This document shows positions 46,075 to 57,577 of a DNA stretch of 64,000 bases, piece by piece; position 1 is the stretch's first letter, and each line of letters starts with the position of its first letter. The translations under genes and the position numbers were made by a program. Source of the DNA: DAIODI01 sp046349255 (GTDB taxonomy: Bacteria; Pseudomonadota; Alphaproteobacteria; Rhizobiales; Aestuariivirgaceae); NCBI GenBank assembly GCA_046349255.1, contig JAXMCR010000002.1, positions 1,054,001 to 1,118,000 of the forward strand, read 5' to 3'. The notes beneath the pieces are model-generated. The model did no database searches. It was not told where the DNA came from and was given only the letters and a program-made list of their open reading frames with translations.

Positions 46075-47334
46075 GTGATCACGCCATACGCCACATGCCG
46101 CCTGAGACAGGCGCTGACCGTCCTCGTACTTCTCCTCGTTTCGGGGATGGTTGCGCCGCGCGCCGAAGCGCGCCCCCTCCTCCTGTTCGACGTGTCGTCG
46201 GGCGAAGTGCTGCTCGAGCACGAAGCGGGCGATGCCTGGTATCCCGCCTCGCTCACCAAGTTGATGACCGCGTACCTCACGTTCGAGTCGCTCGCGAAAG
46301 GATCGCTCAAGCTCGACCAGAAGCTCACGGTGCCGGCCGAGGTATTGAAAATCCCGCCTTCGAAGCTCGGCATGAAGCCCGGCACGACGGTTCCCGTAGA
46401 TCTCGCGCTCCGGGCGATGCTCGTCTATTCGGCCAACGACATGGCCTTCACGCTGGCCGAGGCGCAGGGCGGGCATGATGCCTTCGTCGCCCGGATGAAC
46501 GATGCGGCCAAGCAGCTCGGCATGTCGACCACGCATTACGTCAATCCGCACGGCCTGTTCGATCCGGGCCAGGTGTCGAGCGCACGTGACCTCGGCGTGC
46601 TCGCCGCAGCGATCATCAGCAAGTACCCGCAGTACCAGCATTACTTCGCCGAGCCCTACATCCAGATCGGCAAGCGGAAACTGAAGAACCGCAACATGCT
46701 GCTGCGGCAGATGCCGGATGCCGACGGCATGAAGACCGGCTTCGTCTGCCCGTCGGGCTTCAATCTCGTCGCCAGCGCCACGCGCAACGGCCGACGCCTG
46801 GTTGCGGTCGTGCTGGGCACGAGCACCGCGTACGCCCGCGCCGATGCCGCGCAGGCGCTGCTCGAATTCGGCTTCGCCACGCCCTCCGGCAAGCGCACCG
46901 AGACGCTGACGTCGATCAACGACCTGCCGGATCCGCCGCAGAACCTGAAGGAAGCCGTGTGTCTCACCGGCATCAAGACGGCCGACACGTCCCAGCTCAC
47001 CGGGTGGGGCGTCTCGTTCGGGCGCGTGAAGGGCATCGTGAAGGCGGATGCGACACTGACCGCAACGGAAGCCGTTACGGGCGGCGCACTCGAGAAGGTG
47101 CCGACGGGGCTCGTGCGCGTGCCGGCCTCGAAGACCGATTACCTAGCGCTGGCCTGGGGGCTCGAGCAGCAGCACACGGTGCAGCTCTGCAACTACCTGA
47201 AGGCGCTCAACCGGTACTGCGAGCCGCTGAACCCCGAGTCGCTTGCAACCTTCCGCACGATCGCAGGCAAGCAGGGCAAGCCGGAGCCGGCCGCCGCGCG
47301 GCCGAAGAAACCCGATCCCGACCTCGGCGAATAA
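46075..47334 (+). CDS. D-alanyl-D-alanine carboxypeptidase (penicillin-binding protein, DacA type)
   Basis: A 419-residue periplasmic S11 peptidase that trims peptidoglycan pentapeptides. A signal peptide (LTVLVLLLVSGMVAPRAEA) is followed by the three active-site motifs: SLTK in YPASLTKLMTAYLTFE, SAN in VYSANDMAFTLAEAQGG, and KTG in DGMKTGFVCPSGFNL. The C-terminal third is not a usual PBP5 domain and may be a Gln/Leu-rich surface domain. Starts at GTG 46075 or 46042 are both possible; the former is closer to the signal peptide. The frame opening inside the tRNA is not used. Confidence 0.92.
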   Translation: MITPYATCRLRQALTVLVLLLVSGMVAPRAEARPLLLFDVSSGEVLLEHEAGDAWYPASLTKLMTAYLTFESLAKGSLKLDQKLTVPAEVLKIPPSKLGMKPGTTVPVDLALRAMLVYSANDMAFTLAEAQGGHDAFVARMNDAAKQLGMSTTHYVNPHGLFDPGQVSSARDLGVLAAAIISKYPQYQHYFAEPYIQIGKRKLKNRNMLLRQMPDADGMKTGFVCPSGFNLVASATRNGRRLVAVVLGTSTAYARADAAQALLEFGFATPSGKRTETLTSINDLPDPPQNLKEAVCLTGIKTADTSQLTGWGVSFGRVKGIVKADATLTATEAVTGGALEKVPTGLVRVPASKTDYLALAWGLEQQHTVQLCNYLKALNRYCEPLNPESLATFRTIAGKQGKPEPAAARPKKPDPDLGE

Positions 47335-47340
47335 CCTGCG

Positions 47341-48261
47341 ATGGCCGACCGTCCGACTCTCGCGAAGGCGACCGCGCTGTCGGCCGCGCTGGGGTACGGG
47401 CTCGTTCCGGCGCTCGTGAAGTTCGCGCATCTGAACGGCGTGCCACCGATCGACAGCACCCTGTTCCGGACGCTCGCGGCCGTCGTCGCCTATGCGGTCA
47501 TCGTTCGAACCGCCGGCTACCGCATCGCGATCACCCGCGGAAACTTTTGGCCGATGCTCGCGCTGACCGCCGCGACGTTCACCATCTCGACGGGCTATCT
47601 CGCCTCGGTGCAGTTCATTCCGGTCGGGCTCGCGGTCATCATCTTCTTCACCTTCCCGGTCGCGTTGCTGCTCGCCTCGCCGCTCGTCGAGCGCCGCCCG
47701 ATCGGCGCCTGGCGGCTGGCGCTCGCAGCGCTCGGTTTCCTGGGGCTCGCCATCGCCATCGGGCCGAGCACGGGCTCGCTCGATCCGCGCGGAATCATCC
47801 TGGCGGCGATGGCTGCGGCAGGCGCTGTCGTGCAGTTCTTTTCCGCCCGCGCGCTCGGCGGCTCGATGCACCCCGTAGCGTTCGGCCTCGTCGCCCACGT
47901 CGGATTCCTGCCGGCGGCGTTCGCGCTCGCGTGGTGGCTCGACGGCGGCGGCATCGCCGCCCTGCATCCGGCCGGGGTGACCGTCACCGGCTATGCGACG
48001 CTTGCGGCCGTGTGCGCGCTCTACGTCGTGTCGTTCTTCCTGCAGATGCGCGCCTTGAGCCTTGCGCCTGCGACGACGGTCGCGCCGTTCTTCAACCTCG
48101 AGCCGGTCACCACCATCGCCGTCGCGGCGCTGATGCTCGGCGAAACGCTGACGCTCAACCAGTATCTCGGCGGGGCGATGGTGCTCGCCGCGGTGGTCGC
48201 CGTCGGCTTCGGCGACCGCCTGGCGCCGCGTGCGCGCGCAACGCATAGGAGTTCCGCATGA
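47341..48261 (+). CDS. EamA/DMT-superfamily transporter
   Basis: A 306-residue membrane protein with ten predicted helices in two EamA repeats (TAATFTISTGYLASVQFIPVGLAVIIFFTFP in the first; TTVAPFFNLEPVTTIAVAALMLGETL in the second). The final GETLTLNQYLGGAMVLAAV is the usual end. Substrate unknown. ATG six bases after the carboxypeptidase stop; stop overlaps the CobW start. Confidence 0.9.
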   Translation: MADRPTLAKATALSAALGYGLVPALVKFAHLNGVPPIDSTLFRTLAAVVAYAVIVRTAGYRIAITRGNFWPMLALTAATFTISTGYLASVQFIPVGLAVIIFFTFPVALLLASPLVERRPIGAWRLALAALGFLGLAIAIGPSTGSLDPRGIILAAMAAAGAVVQFFSARALGGSMHPVAFGLVAHVGFLPAAFALAWWLDGGGIAALHPAGVTVTGYATLAAVCALYVVSFFLQMRALSLAPATTVAPFFNLEPVTTIAVAALMLGETLTLNQYLGGAMVLAAVVAVGFGDRLAPRARATHRSSA

Positions 48262-49427
48262 GCGATGACCGCAAGGCCGACGTCGTTCCGGTGAGCGTGA
48301 TCACGGGATTCCTCGGCGCCGGCAAGACGACGCTCCTGTCGCGGCTCGTGCGCGACCCGATGCTCTCCAACGCAGCCGTCATCATCAACGAACTCGGCGA
48401 GATCGGCCTCGACCACGCGCTTGTCGAGAAGGCGGATGGCGATATCGTCGAGATTCCCTCCGGCTGCCTCTGCTGCACGGTCAGCTCCGACCTCGGCGAG
48501 ACGCTGCTCAGCCTGATGGAGCGCCGCGACAGCGGGGAGATCAAGGCATTCGACCGCGTGGTGATCGAAACCACCGGCCTCGCGGACCCGGCGCCCATCC
48601 TGCACACGCTGATGCGCGATCCCTCGCTCCTCGCCCGCTACCGTCTCGAAGGCGTGATCGCGGTGGTCGACGCCTTCCACGGCGGATCGACGCTCGACGC
48701 CTACGAGGAGGCGGTGAAGCAGGTGGCGGTCGCCGACCGGATCGTCCTCACCAAGGCCGACCTGATGGTCGGGCGCGAAGGCGAGGAAAACCTGCACGCG
48801 ATCGTGCGCCGCCTGCGCAAGCTCAACCCGTCGGCGCGCATGCTCGACACGCATTCGGGCGAGCCGACCGGCGCGCGGCTGTTCAACACGGGGCTCTACG
48901 ACCCGGACACGAAGTCGGTGAACGTGTCACGCTGGCTCGCCGACGAGGCGTACGCCGAAAAGACCGGGCGCCCCCGCGGGCGGCGTGGAGCGCACGATCA
49001 TTCTCACGATCACGACGCGAACCATGCCCACGACCACGAGCATCACCGGCACGACGATCACATAAAGTCGTTCTCGTTCGCGACCGAGCAGGCGATCTCG
49101 CCGCAAGGGCTCGAGCTGTTTCTCGAACTGCTGCAGAGCTATCACGGGCCGAACCTCCTTCGGTTCAAGGCGATCGTGAAGATGGCGGATGATCCGAACC
49201 GCCCCGTCGTCCTGCATGGCGTGCAGCATGTGCTGCATCCGCCGCACCGGCTTGCCGCGTGGCCCGATGCGGATCGCCGTTCGCGGCTGGTGTTCATCAC
49301 GCGCGACATCGCGAAGGCCGACATCGAGAAGCTTTATGCGGCGTTCGTCGATCCGCTCACCGGCAGCGGCGCGGCGGCCGCCGACACCACGCTCTCGATC
49401 AGGCCGACCGGATCAACGGCCGGGTAA
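48258..49427 (+). CDS. CobW/COG0523 family metal-chaperone GTPase
   Basis: A 389-residue GTPase: Walker A GFLGAGKTTLL (about 17-27), the metal-binding CxCC in SGCLCCTVSSDLG (about 69-81), ETTGLADPAPIL, and TKAD as the G4 motif. Residues about 245-275 form a His/Asp-rich linker (HDHSHDHDANHAHDHEHH), a likely Zn or Co loading region, followed by the CobW C-terminal domain. Members deliver Zn, Co or Fe to target enzymes. With B12-dependent Ecm in the window, cobalt is possible but zinc is equally so. Its 3' end overlaps the DDAH-like gene by 29 bases, convergent. Confidence 0.93.
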   Translation: MSDDRKADVVPVSVITGFLGAGKTTLLSRLVRDPMLSNAAVIINELGEIGLDHALVEKADGDIVEIPSGCLCCTVSSDLGETLLSLMERRDSGEIKAFDRVVIETTGLADPAPILHTLMRDPSLLARYRLEGVIAVVDAFHGGSTLDAYEEAVKQVAVADRIVLTKADLMVGREGEENLHAIVRRLRKLNPSARMLDTHSGEPTGARLFNTGLYDPDTKSVNVSRWLADEAYAEKTGRPRGRRGAHDHSHDHDANHAHDHEHHRHDDHIKSFSFATEQAISPQGLELFLELLQSYHGPNLLRFKAIVKMADDPNRPVVLHGVQHVLHPPHRLAAWPDADRRSRLVFITRDIAKADIEKLYAAFVDPLTGSGAAAADTTLSIRPTGSTAG

Positions 49428-50271
49428 GGCACGTCGGCCCGCCCTCACCCTTCCGGCAGATCTCCGCACCCTTGATCGCCTCCACGCGACAACCGGCCGC
49501 GCGCAGCCGACGCTCCGTCTCCAGGTTGCCCTCGACCAGCACGACGTGGCGCGGAGCGAGCGCCAGCACGTTGCAGCCCATCGTCGGAAATTCGTCCTCG
49601 GGGACTTCAACGAACCGGATGCCGCGCTCCTCGAGGAACTCGACGAGGCGGACCGGCATCAGCGGCAGGTAGACGACGGCGAGATCACGGTCGACGGGCG
49701 AAAGTACCGACATCAGGTGGAACACGTCCGACCGCCCCTTGTAATGCGGCAGATCGAACGTGTGGATCGCGAACCGCCCGCCGGTGACCGCGCGCAGCTG
49801 GTCGACGGAGGCGGCGTTGGTGCGGTAGCCGAGGCCGACCAGCAGGGTATTGCGGTCGATCCAGACGAGGTCGCCGCCCTCGATCTTGCCCGGCGGCTCG
49901 ATCCGGCCGATCACCTCGAAACCGGCGCTCTTGAGGAGGCTCGCGTTGCGGGCGGGCTCGTTGACGCGGGCGGGTTTTCCCATCGCCGCCTCGACGATAC
50001 CCGCCGGCGTCACGATCAGGCTGTCGCGCACGTACAGGCTGTCGAGGCCGAGACCGGGCGCATCGGGGAGCGCCACCACGTCGTCCGCGACCGACTTCAG
50101 CACGGCCTCGAAGGCCCGGTACTCGGCATTTGCCTGCGCAAGGTCCGGTGCTGCGTGGTAGTTGAGCGGCCGCCATTCTTCGGCAATGCGCGCTTCGCTC
50201 TGGAACGCAGCTTCCGGACGGCGCACCGCGACGCGGGACAGCCGCGAGTATTCGTTGAATTCACTTGCCAT
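49399..50271 (-). CDS. Dimethylarginine dimethylaminohydrolase-like amidinohydrolase
   Basis: A 290-residue guanidino-group-modifying enzyme of the beta/alpha-propeller fold: YVRDSLIVTPAGIV near 80-93, KIEGGDLVWIDRNTLLVGLGYRTN (about 128-151), the catalytic His in SDVFHLMSVLSP and the catalytic Cys in GEGGPTCLTRPL near 275-286. It hydrolyses methylated arginine (DDAH) or arginine (deiminase-like); DDAH is favoured by length and the EGGD pattern. The start overlaps the end of the TusA-like gene by 11 bases. Confidence 0.85.
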   Translation of the reverse strand: MASEFNEYSRLSRVAVRRPEAAFQSEARIAEEWRPLNYHAAPDLAQANAEYRAFEAVLKSVADDVVALPDAPGLGLDSLYVRDSLIVTPAGIVEAAMGKPARVNEPARNASLLKSAGFEVIGRIEPPGKIEGGDLVWIDRNTLLVGLGYRTNAASVDQLRAVTGGRFAIHTFDLPHYKGRSDVFHLMSVLSPVDRDLAVVYLPLMPVRLVEFLEERGIRFVEVPEDEFPTMGCNVLALAPRHVVLVEGNLETERRLRAAGCRVEAIKGAEICRKGEGGPTCLTRPLIRSA

Positions 50272-50527
50272 GATTTTTTCGAATGATGAATTGAAGGCCG
50301 TCCGGTCCCTGCGAGGCTTCTAGCAGTTCGTTTCCGCTTTCGCTACAGAAGTGCGGGAAGTCGATCGCCGCCGCCGGATCGGTTGCCAGGATTCTCAGGA
50401 TTTGGCCGGTTTTCATGGATTGCAGGCGCTTGCGCGCCTTCAGCACGGGCAAGGGGCACAGAAGCCCCCTGACGTCGATTTCATCATCGGCAGGCGGCGA
50501 ACGTGTGGACACTGCGACCCATTCCAT
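50261..50527 (-). CDS. TusA/SirA-like sulfur carrier protein
   Basis: An 88-residue protein with the TusA signature RGLLCPLPVLKARKRLQSM (Cys-Pro at about 21-22) and LATDPAAAIDFPHFCSESG. TusA proteins carry persulfide for tRNA thiolation and for molybdenum cofactor and formate-dehydrogenase sulfuration. It is divergent from fdhB by 117 bases, so a role with FdhD in sulfurating formate dehydrogenase is plausible but unproven. ATG at 50527 lacks a good ribosome site; ATG at 50566 is an alternative. Confidence 0.82.
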   Translation of the reverse strand: MEWVAVSTRSPPADDEIDVRGLLCPLPVLKARKRLQSMKTGQILRILATDPAAAIDFPHFCSESGNELLEASQGPDGLQFIIRKNHGK

Positions 50528-50644
50528 TTTATTGTGGACGTCGAAAATCGACGCGTGGCGACCCATATGACCAGAGCAAGGTTTCACGACCGCCCGGTTG
50601 AGGCAACCGCCTGAACGCGCCTTCACGCGCAGAAGACCGACACC

Positions 50645-52350
<1,706 letters not shown>

Positions 52351-52351
<1 letters not shown>

Positions 52352-55134
52352 TGGCTGACAAAATCACCTTCACTCTCGACGGCCAGACCGTAAAGGCCGA
52401 ACCCGGCGAGTCGATCTGGCAGGTCGCCAAGCGGCTCGGCACCACCATCCCGCACCTGTGCTGGAAGGACGCTCCCGGCTACCGGGCCGACGGCAACTGC
52501 CGCGCCTGCGTGGTGGAAGTCGAGGGCGAGCGCGTGCTCGCCGCGTCCTGCATCCGGCAGCCGACCAACGGCATGAAGGTCTCGACCCAGACCGACCGCG
52601 CCAAGGCTGCGCGGCACATGGTGTTCGAACTCCTCTACGCCGACCAGCCGAAGGTCGATGACGCGCACGACAGCCAGTCGGCGTTCCTCGCCTGGTCGAA
52701 GGCGATGAACGTCGAGGTGTCTCGCTTCCCGAAGAACGACTCGCCGAAGCCCGACCTGTCGCATCCGGCGATGGCGGTGAACCTCGACGCGTGCATCCAC
52801 TGCAACCTGTGCGTCCGCGCCTGCCGCGAAGTGCAGGTGAACGACGTGATCGGCATGGCCTGGCGCGGCGCCGAGTCGAAGGTCGTGTTCGACTTCGACG
52901 ATCCGATGGGCCAGTCGACGTGCGTCGCCTGCGGCGAGTGCGTGCAGGCCTGCCCGACCGGCGCGCTGATGCCGAAGTCGATCGTCGACGAGAACCAGCG
53001 CGGCGGCCGCGTCGCCGACCGCAAGGTCGACTCGGTGTGCCCCTACTGCGGCGTCGGCTGCCAGATCACCTACAACCTGCGCAAGGACGAGACCGGCAAG
53101 GAACAGATCGCCTGGGTCGAGGGGCGTGACGGTCCGGCCAACGAGAACCGCCTCTGCATCAAGGGCCGCTTCGGCTTCGACTACGTCGCGAACCCCGAGC
53201 GGCTGACGAAGCCGCTCATCCGCAAGCCCGGCCTGCCGAAGGGCATCAACATCGACCCGAAGAACCCGCTGACCCATTTCCGCGAGGCGACGTGGGAAGA
53301 GGCGCTGGAGTTCGCCGCTTCAGGGCTTGCCCGGATCAAGAAGGAGCACGGGCCGAAGGCGCTCGCGGGCTTCGGCTCGGCAAAATGCTCGAACGAGGAA
53401 GCCTACCTGTTCCAGAAGCTCGTGCGCACGGGCTTCGGATCGAACAACGTCGACCACTGCACGCGCCTGTGCCACGCCTCGTCCGTCGCGGCGCTGATGG
53501 AGACGATCGGCTCCGGCGCGGTCACCGCACCGTTCACGGCGGTGGAGGATTCCGACGTCATCATCGTGATCGGCGCGAACCCGACCGAGAACCATCCCGT
53601 CGCCGCCACGTACTTCAAGCAGGCGGCCAAGCGCGGCGCGGAACTCATCATCATGGACCCGCGTGGCACGGCGATGAAGCGCTACGCCTCGCACATGCTG
53701 CAGTTCCGCAACGGCGGTGACGTCGCGCTCCTCAACGCGATGATGAACGTCATCGTCACCGAGAAACTCTACGACACGCAGTACATCCAGGCGCATACGG
53801 AAGGCTTCGAGCGCCTGAAGCAGCACCTCGCGCAGTTCACGCCCGAGGCGATGGAACCGATCTGCGGCATCAAGGCCGACGAGATTCGCGCGGTCGCCCG
53901 CAAGTATGCGCGCGCCAACGCTGCCATCATTTTCTGGGGCATGGGCGTGTCGCAGCACACCCACGGCACCGACAATGCGCGCTGCCTGATTTCGCTCGCG
54001 CTGATGTGCGGGCAGACGGGACGCGCCGGCACGGGCCTCCACCCGCTGCGCGGCCAGAACAACGTGCAGGGCGCCTCCGACGCGGGCCTGATCCCAATGG
54101 TGTTCCCCGACTACATGAAGGTCGGCGTCGATTCGATCCGCGAGCGGTTCGAGGAGCTCTGGCAGGCGAAGCTCGATCCCGAGCCCGGCCTCACCGTCGT
54201 CGAGACGATGGACGCGATCGCCGCGGGCAAGGTGAAGGGCATGTACGTCATGGGTGAAAACCCCGCGATGTCGGACCCGGACGCCAACCATGCGCGCCAT
54301 TCGCTGGCGATGCTCGAGCACCTGGTGGTGCAGGACATCTTCCTCACCGAGACCGCGATGTTCGCCGACGTGGTGCTGCCCGCGACCGCCTGGCCGGAGA
54401 AGGACGGCACGGTGTCGAACACCAACCGGCAGGTCCAGATGGGTCGCCGCGCGCTGTCGCCGCCCGGCGAAGCCCGGCCGGACTGGTGGATCACGATCGA
54501 GCTCGGCAAGCGTCTCGGCCTGCCGTGGACCTACGCGCACCCGAAGGACGTGTTCGCCGAGATGAAGCTCGCGATGCCCTCGCTCGACAACATCACCTGG
54601 GACCGTTTCGAGCGCGAGAGCGCGGTCGCCTACCCCTGCCCGGCGCCGGACCATCCCGGCATGGACATCGTGTTCTCCGACCGCTTCCCGACGACGTCGG
54701 GCCTCGGCAAGTTCGTGCCGGCGAACGTGCTGCCGCCGGACGAGCGCCCCGACGCGGAGTTCCCGTTCGTGCTCTCGACGGGCCGTCAGCTCGAGCATTG
54801 GCACACCGGCGCCATGACCCGCCGCGCGAGCGTGCTCGACGCCGTCGAACCGGAGCCGACGGTGCAGATGCATCCGGCGGACGTCGCGCGCTTCGGCGTC
54901 GAGCCCGGCGACCAGGTGCGCGTGACATCGCGGCGCGGTTCGATCGTCATCCGGGTGCGCGCGGAGGGCATGGTGCAGCAGGGCGTGGTGTTCATCCCGT
55001 TCGCCTACGTCGAGGCGGCGGCGAACCTTCTGACCAACCCGAAGCTCGATCCGTTCGGCAAGATCCCGGAGTTCAAGTACTGCGCCGTGAAGATCGAGCC
55101 CGTGAAGCGCAGCCGGCTCGAGGCCGCGGAATAG
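52351..55134 (+). CDS. fdhA: NAD-dependent formate dehydrogenase catalytic (alpha) subunit
   Basis: Oxidises formate to CO2 at a Mo or W bis-pyranopterin centre. The 927-residue protein has a NuoG-like N-terminus: a 2Fe-2S domain (HLCWKD, GNCRACVVEV, SCIRQP, about 36-64), 4Fe-4S clusters in CIHCNLCVRACRE and CVACGECVQACPTGAL, and a further cluster CPYCGVGCQITYN (about 230). The molybdopterin domain has the catalytic cysteine as Cys374 in HCTRLCHASS (not selenocysteine) and GANPTENHPV. Layout matches Fdh1A of Methylobacterium extorquens. Metal identity (W or Mo) cannot be told. It forms a two-subunit fdhB-fdhA operon with no gamma subunit visible. Confidence 0.95.
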
Positions 55135-55141
55135 GTCGTCC

Positions 55142-55720
55142 ATGGCGTTGCTCGACAAGCTCGACCTGAAGGGACGCGTCGAGGCGCTTCTCTTGAGCCC
55201 GAAGCGTGAGACGGGCCTCGAGAAGCATCGGGCGGACCGGCTGACGATGACCTTCGACGGCGTCGAGGGCGATTGCCACGGCGGCCGCACGCGGGCATCC
55301 GACAGCCGCATGCTGAAGCAGTACGCGCGCGGCACGGAAGTTGCCAATACCCGGCAGGTGTCGATCCTCTCGACGGAGGAGCTTGCGCAGGTCGCAGCGA
55401 CCCTCGGCATCGCGGCGCTGCCGCCGGAGTGGGTCGGCGCCAACATCGTGACGGCCGGTATCCCCGACCTGACGCTGTTGCCGCCCGCAACGCGGCTGAT
55501 GTTCTCCTCCGGAGCGACGATCATCGTCGACCTCGAGAACGCGCCGTGCCGCTACGTGGGCGACGTGATCGAGAAGCATCATCCGGGCGTCGGCGGTCGC
55601 TTCGTCAAGGCGGCCCAGCACAAGCGCGGGGTCGTCGGCTGGGTCGAGAAGCCGGGCGCGATATCTGTGGGGGACGAGATCGTGCTCCACGTGCCGACGC
55701 GCCGCACATGGGTGCACTGA
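55142..55720 (+). CDS. MOSC domain protein
   Basis: A 192-residue single MOSC domain with the cofactor-ligand-type Cys in LENAPCRYVGDVIEKHH near 131-147 and FVKAAQHKRGVVGWVEKPGAISVGDEI after it. MOSC proteins carry sulfur to, or reduce with, molybdenum cofactor. Seven bases after fdhA, so it is probably in the fdh operon, and a role in sulfurating or inserting the cofactor is the natural guess. Confidence 0.9.
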   Translation: MALLDKLDLKGRVEALLLSPKRETGLEKHRADRLTMTFDGVEGDCHGGRTRASDSRMLKQYARGTEVANTRQVSILSTEELAQVAATLGIAALPPEWVGANIVTAGIPDLTLLPPATRLMFSSGATIIVDLENAPCRYVGDVIEKHHPGVGGRFVKAAQHKRGVVGWVEKPGAISVGDEIVLHVPTRRTWVH

Positions 55721-55723
55721 CCG

Positions 55724-56602
55724 TCAGCGATCGGGGGCCGGTCCGAACCACTTCCAGGCGAAGTGGGCGAGCGAGGCAGCGATCACGATGCCGCCGCCGA
55801 TGAGCGTCGCCTCAGGCGGCACCTCGCGCAGGAACAGCCACACCCACAACGGTGCGAAGGCCGAGTTCATGACGCCGAGAAGCCCGGCCTGCGCCGCCGG
55901 AATCCGGCTCGCGGCGGAGAAGATCAGGATGTTGCCGAGCGCCAGCTGGCAGGCGCCGAACAGGGCGAGGAGCCCGAGGTCGCGCGCCGCGACGTCGCCC
56001 GGGTGGGCGAGCGGCCAGGCGATCAGGCCGCTGAAGAGCGTCGTCACCGCGATGATCGGCAGAATGTCGACCGTCGGGAAGCGCCGGAACAGCGTGACCT
56101 GCGTCGAGTACAGGAACACCACGAGAAGCGCGAGGAGATCGCCCGCGAGGCCGCCCGAGCGCGCCGAACCCGCCATCATGATCGCGATGCCGCAGAACCC
56201 GACGGCGCCCGCGACCAGCGTCGCGGCATCGAGCGGCTCGCGCAGGAAGATGCGCCCGAAGATCGCCGCGGCGAACGGCGCGGTCGCGAAGATCATGAAG
56301 AAATTGGCGACGGCCGTCAGCCGGAGCGAGGCGAGGTTCGCCACCATGCCGAACGCCAGCACCAGGATCATCAGCGCGCCGATGCCGCCGATGCGCAGGA
56401 ACGCCTGCAGCGTCCGCGACCGGTACTTCCAGGCGACGAAGCAGAGCATCGCCAGAAACGCGAAGATGCCCCGCCAGAAGCTCATCGTTGGGGCATCCGC
56501 CGAGATCAGCCGGGTGAACAGGCCGGAACTCGAATCCGCCAGCGACCCGCCGAGCAGCATCAGGAGACCGCGGTGATACTGGTTGACGCTGGGTGCCGAC
56601 AT
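55724..56602 (-). CDS. EamA/DMT-superfamily transporter
   Basis: A 292-residue membrane protein with ten hydrophobic helices in two EamA halves (LLMLLGGSLADSSSGLFTRLI near the start, PLWVWLFLREVPPEATLIGGGIVIAASLAHFAWKW at the end). It interrupts the plus-strand fdh/cofactor genes in the opposite orientation. Substrate unknown; a formate or cofactor link is not supported. Confidence 0.88.
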   Translation of the reverse strand: MSAPSVNQYHRGLLMLLGGSLADSSSGLFTRLISADAPTMSFWRGIFAFLAMLCFVAWKYRSRTLQAFLRIGGIGALMILVLAFGMVANLASLRLTAVANFFMIFATAPFAAAIFGRIFLREPLDAATLVAGAVGFCGIAIMMAGSARSGGLAGDLLALLVVFLYSTQVTLFRRFPTVDILPIIAVTTLFSGLIAWPLAHPGDVAARDLGLLALFGACQLALGNILIFSAASRIPAAQAGLLGVMNSAFAPLWVWLFLREVPPEATLIGGGIVIAASLAHFAWKWFGPAPDR

Positions 56603-56629
56603 TATCTGGAGGGGGACGAGAGGTAGGCC

Positions 56630-57577
56630 GTGCCCGATCCATTACGCATACGTCAGTCGATGCACAAGGACGCTTCGCCGAATGGAAGCGTTGCAGCGGC
56701 TCCTCCTGAGTTCCTGGTCGCTCCGGACCCGGACGATCCGCGGCTCGTGCAGCGCGTCGACGGCATCGACCAGGCCGGCAGGCCGGTCGACCAGTACGTC
56801 GTCACCGAGCGCCCGCTGACGATCTACCTGAACCGCCAGGAGATCGTCACCGCCATGACGATCGGCGACCACCCGGACTGGCTGGCGATCGGCTACCTCC
56901 TGAACCAGGGGATGCTGAAGGCGGGCGATGCCGTCACCGGCGTCGACTACGACGAGGATCTCGGCGTGGTGGTGGTCCGCACGCCGGCCGAAACCAACTT
57001 CGAGGCAAAACTCCAGAAGAAGGTGCGCACCTCCGGCTGCGCGCAAGGCACCGTGTTCGGCGACCTGCTCGAGCAGCTCGAAGGCGTCGAGCTGGCGAAG
57101 GACGCAAGGATCCGCCTGAGCTGGCTCCACGCCCTGACGAAGAAGATCAACACGGCGCCGTCGCTCTATCTGAAGGCCGGCGCGATTCACGGCTGCGTGC
57201 TGTGCGAGGAGGATCGTCCGCTGGCTTACGTCGAGGACGTGGGCCGGCACAACGCGGTCGACAAGATCGCCGGCTGGATGTTCCTCAACGGCGTCGCGCC
57301 GGAGAACAAGATCTTCTACACGACCGGCCGACTGACGTCGGAGATGATCCTGAAGTGCGTGGCGATGCGCATCCCGGTGCTCGTGTCTCGCTCCGGCTTC
57401 ACCGCCTGGGGCGCGGAACTTGCACAGCGCTTCAACCTCACGCTGATCGGTCGCGCGCGCGGTCACCGCTTCGTCGCGCTGGCAGGCCTCGAGCGGATTG
57501 TATTCGACGTCGACGAGACGGCGGCCGTCGAGGAAGACCGCCGTCACCGCCGCAAGGGAGCGGACGGCGATGATTGA
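56630..57577 (+). CDS. fdhD: Formate dehydrogenase sulfurtransferase FdhD
   Basis: Moves sulfur from a cysteine desulfurase to the Mo/W-bis-PGD cofactor before insertion into formate dehydrogenase. The 315-residue protein has PLTIYLNRQEIVTAMTIGDHPDWLAIGYLLNQG (about 63-95), the active loop RTSGCAQGTVFGD with Cys137, and GAIHGCVLCE...EDVGRHNAVDKIAGW followed by GRLTSEMILKCV. In E. coli the loop is CGxC; here only the first Cys is present. Start GTG at 56630 with GAGAGG upstream; ATG at 56660 is an alternative. Overlaps mobAB by eight bases. Confidence 0.93.
   Translation: MPDPLRIRQSMHKDASPNGSVAAAPPEFLVAPDPDDPRLVQRVDGIDQAGRPVDQYVVTERPLTIYLNRQEIVTAMTIGDHPDWLAIGYLLNQGMLKAGDAVTGVDYDEDLGVVVVRTPAETNFEAKLQKKVRTSGCAQGTVFGDLLEQLEGVELAKDARIRLSWLHALTKKINTAPSLYLKAGAIHGCVLCEEDRPLAYVEDVGRHNAVDKIAGWMFLNGVAPENKIFYTTGRLTSEMILKCVAMRIPVLVSRSGFTAWGAELAQRFNLTLIGRARGHRFVALAGLERIVFDVDETAAVEEDRRHRRKGADGDD

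Noticed and set aside
53458..53475. Selenocysteine in formate dehydrogenase
   Set aside because: The active-site codon is TGC (Cys374), not TGA, and no SECIS-like hairpin is needed.
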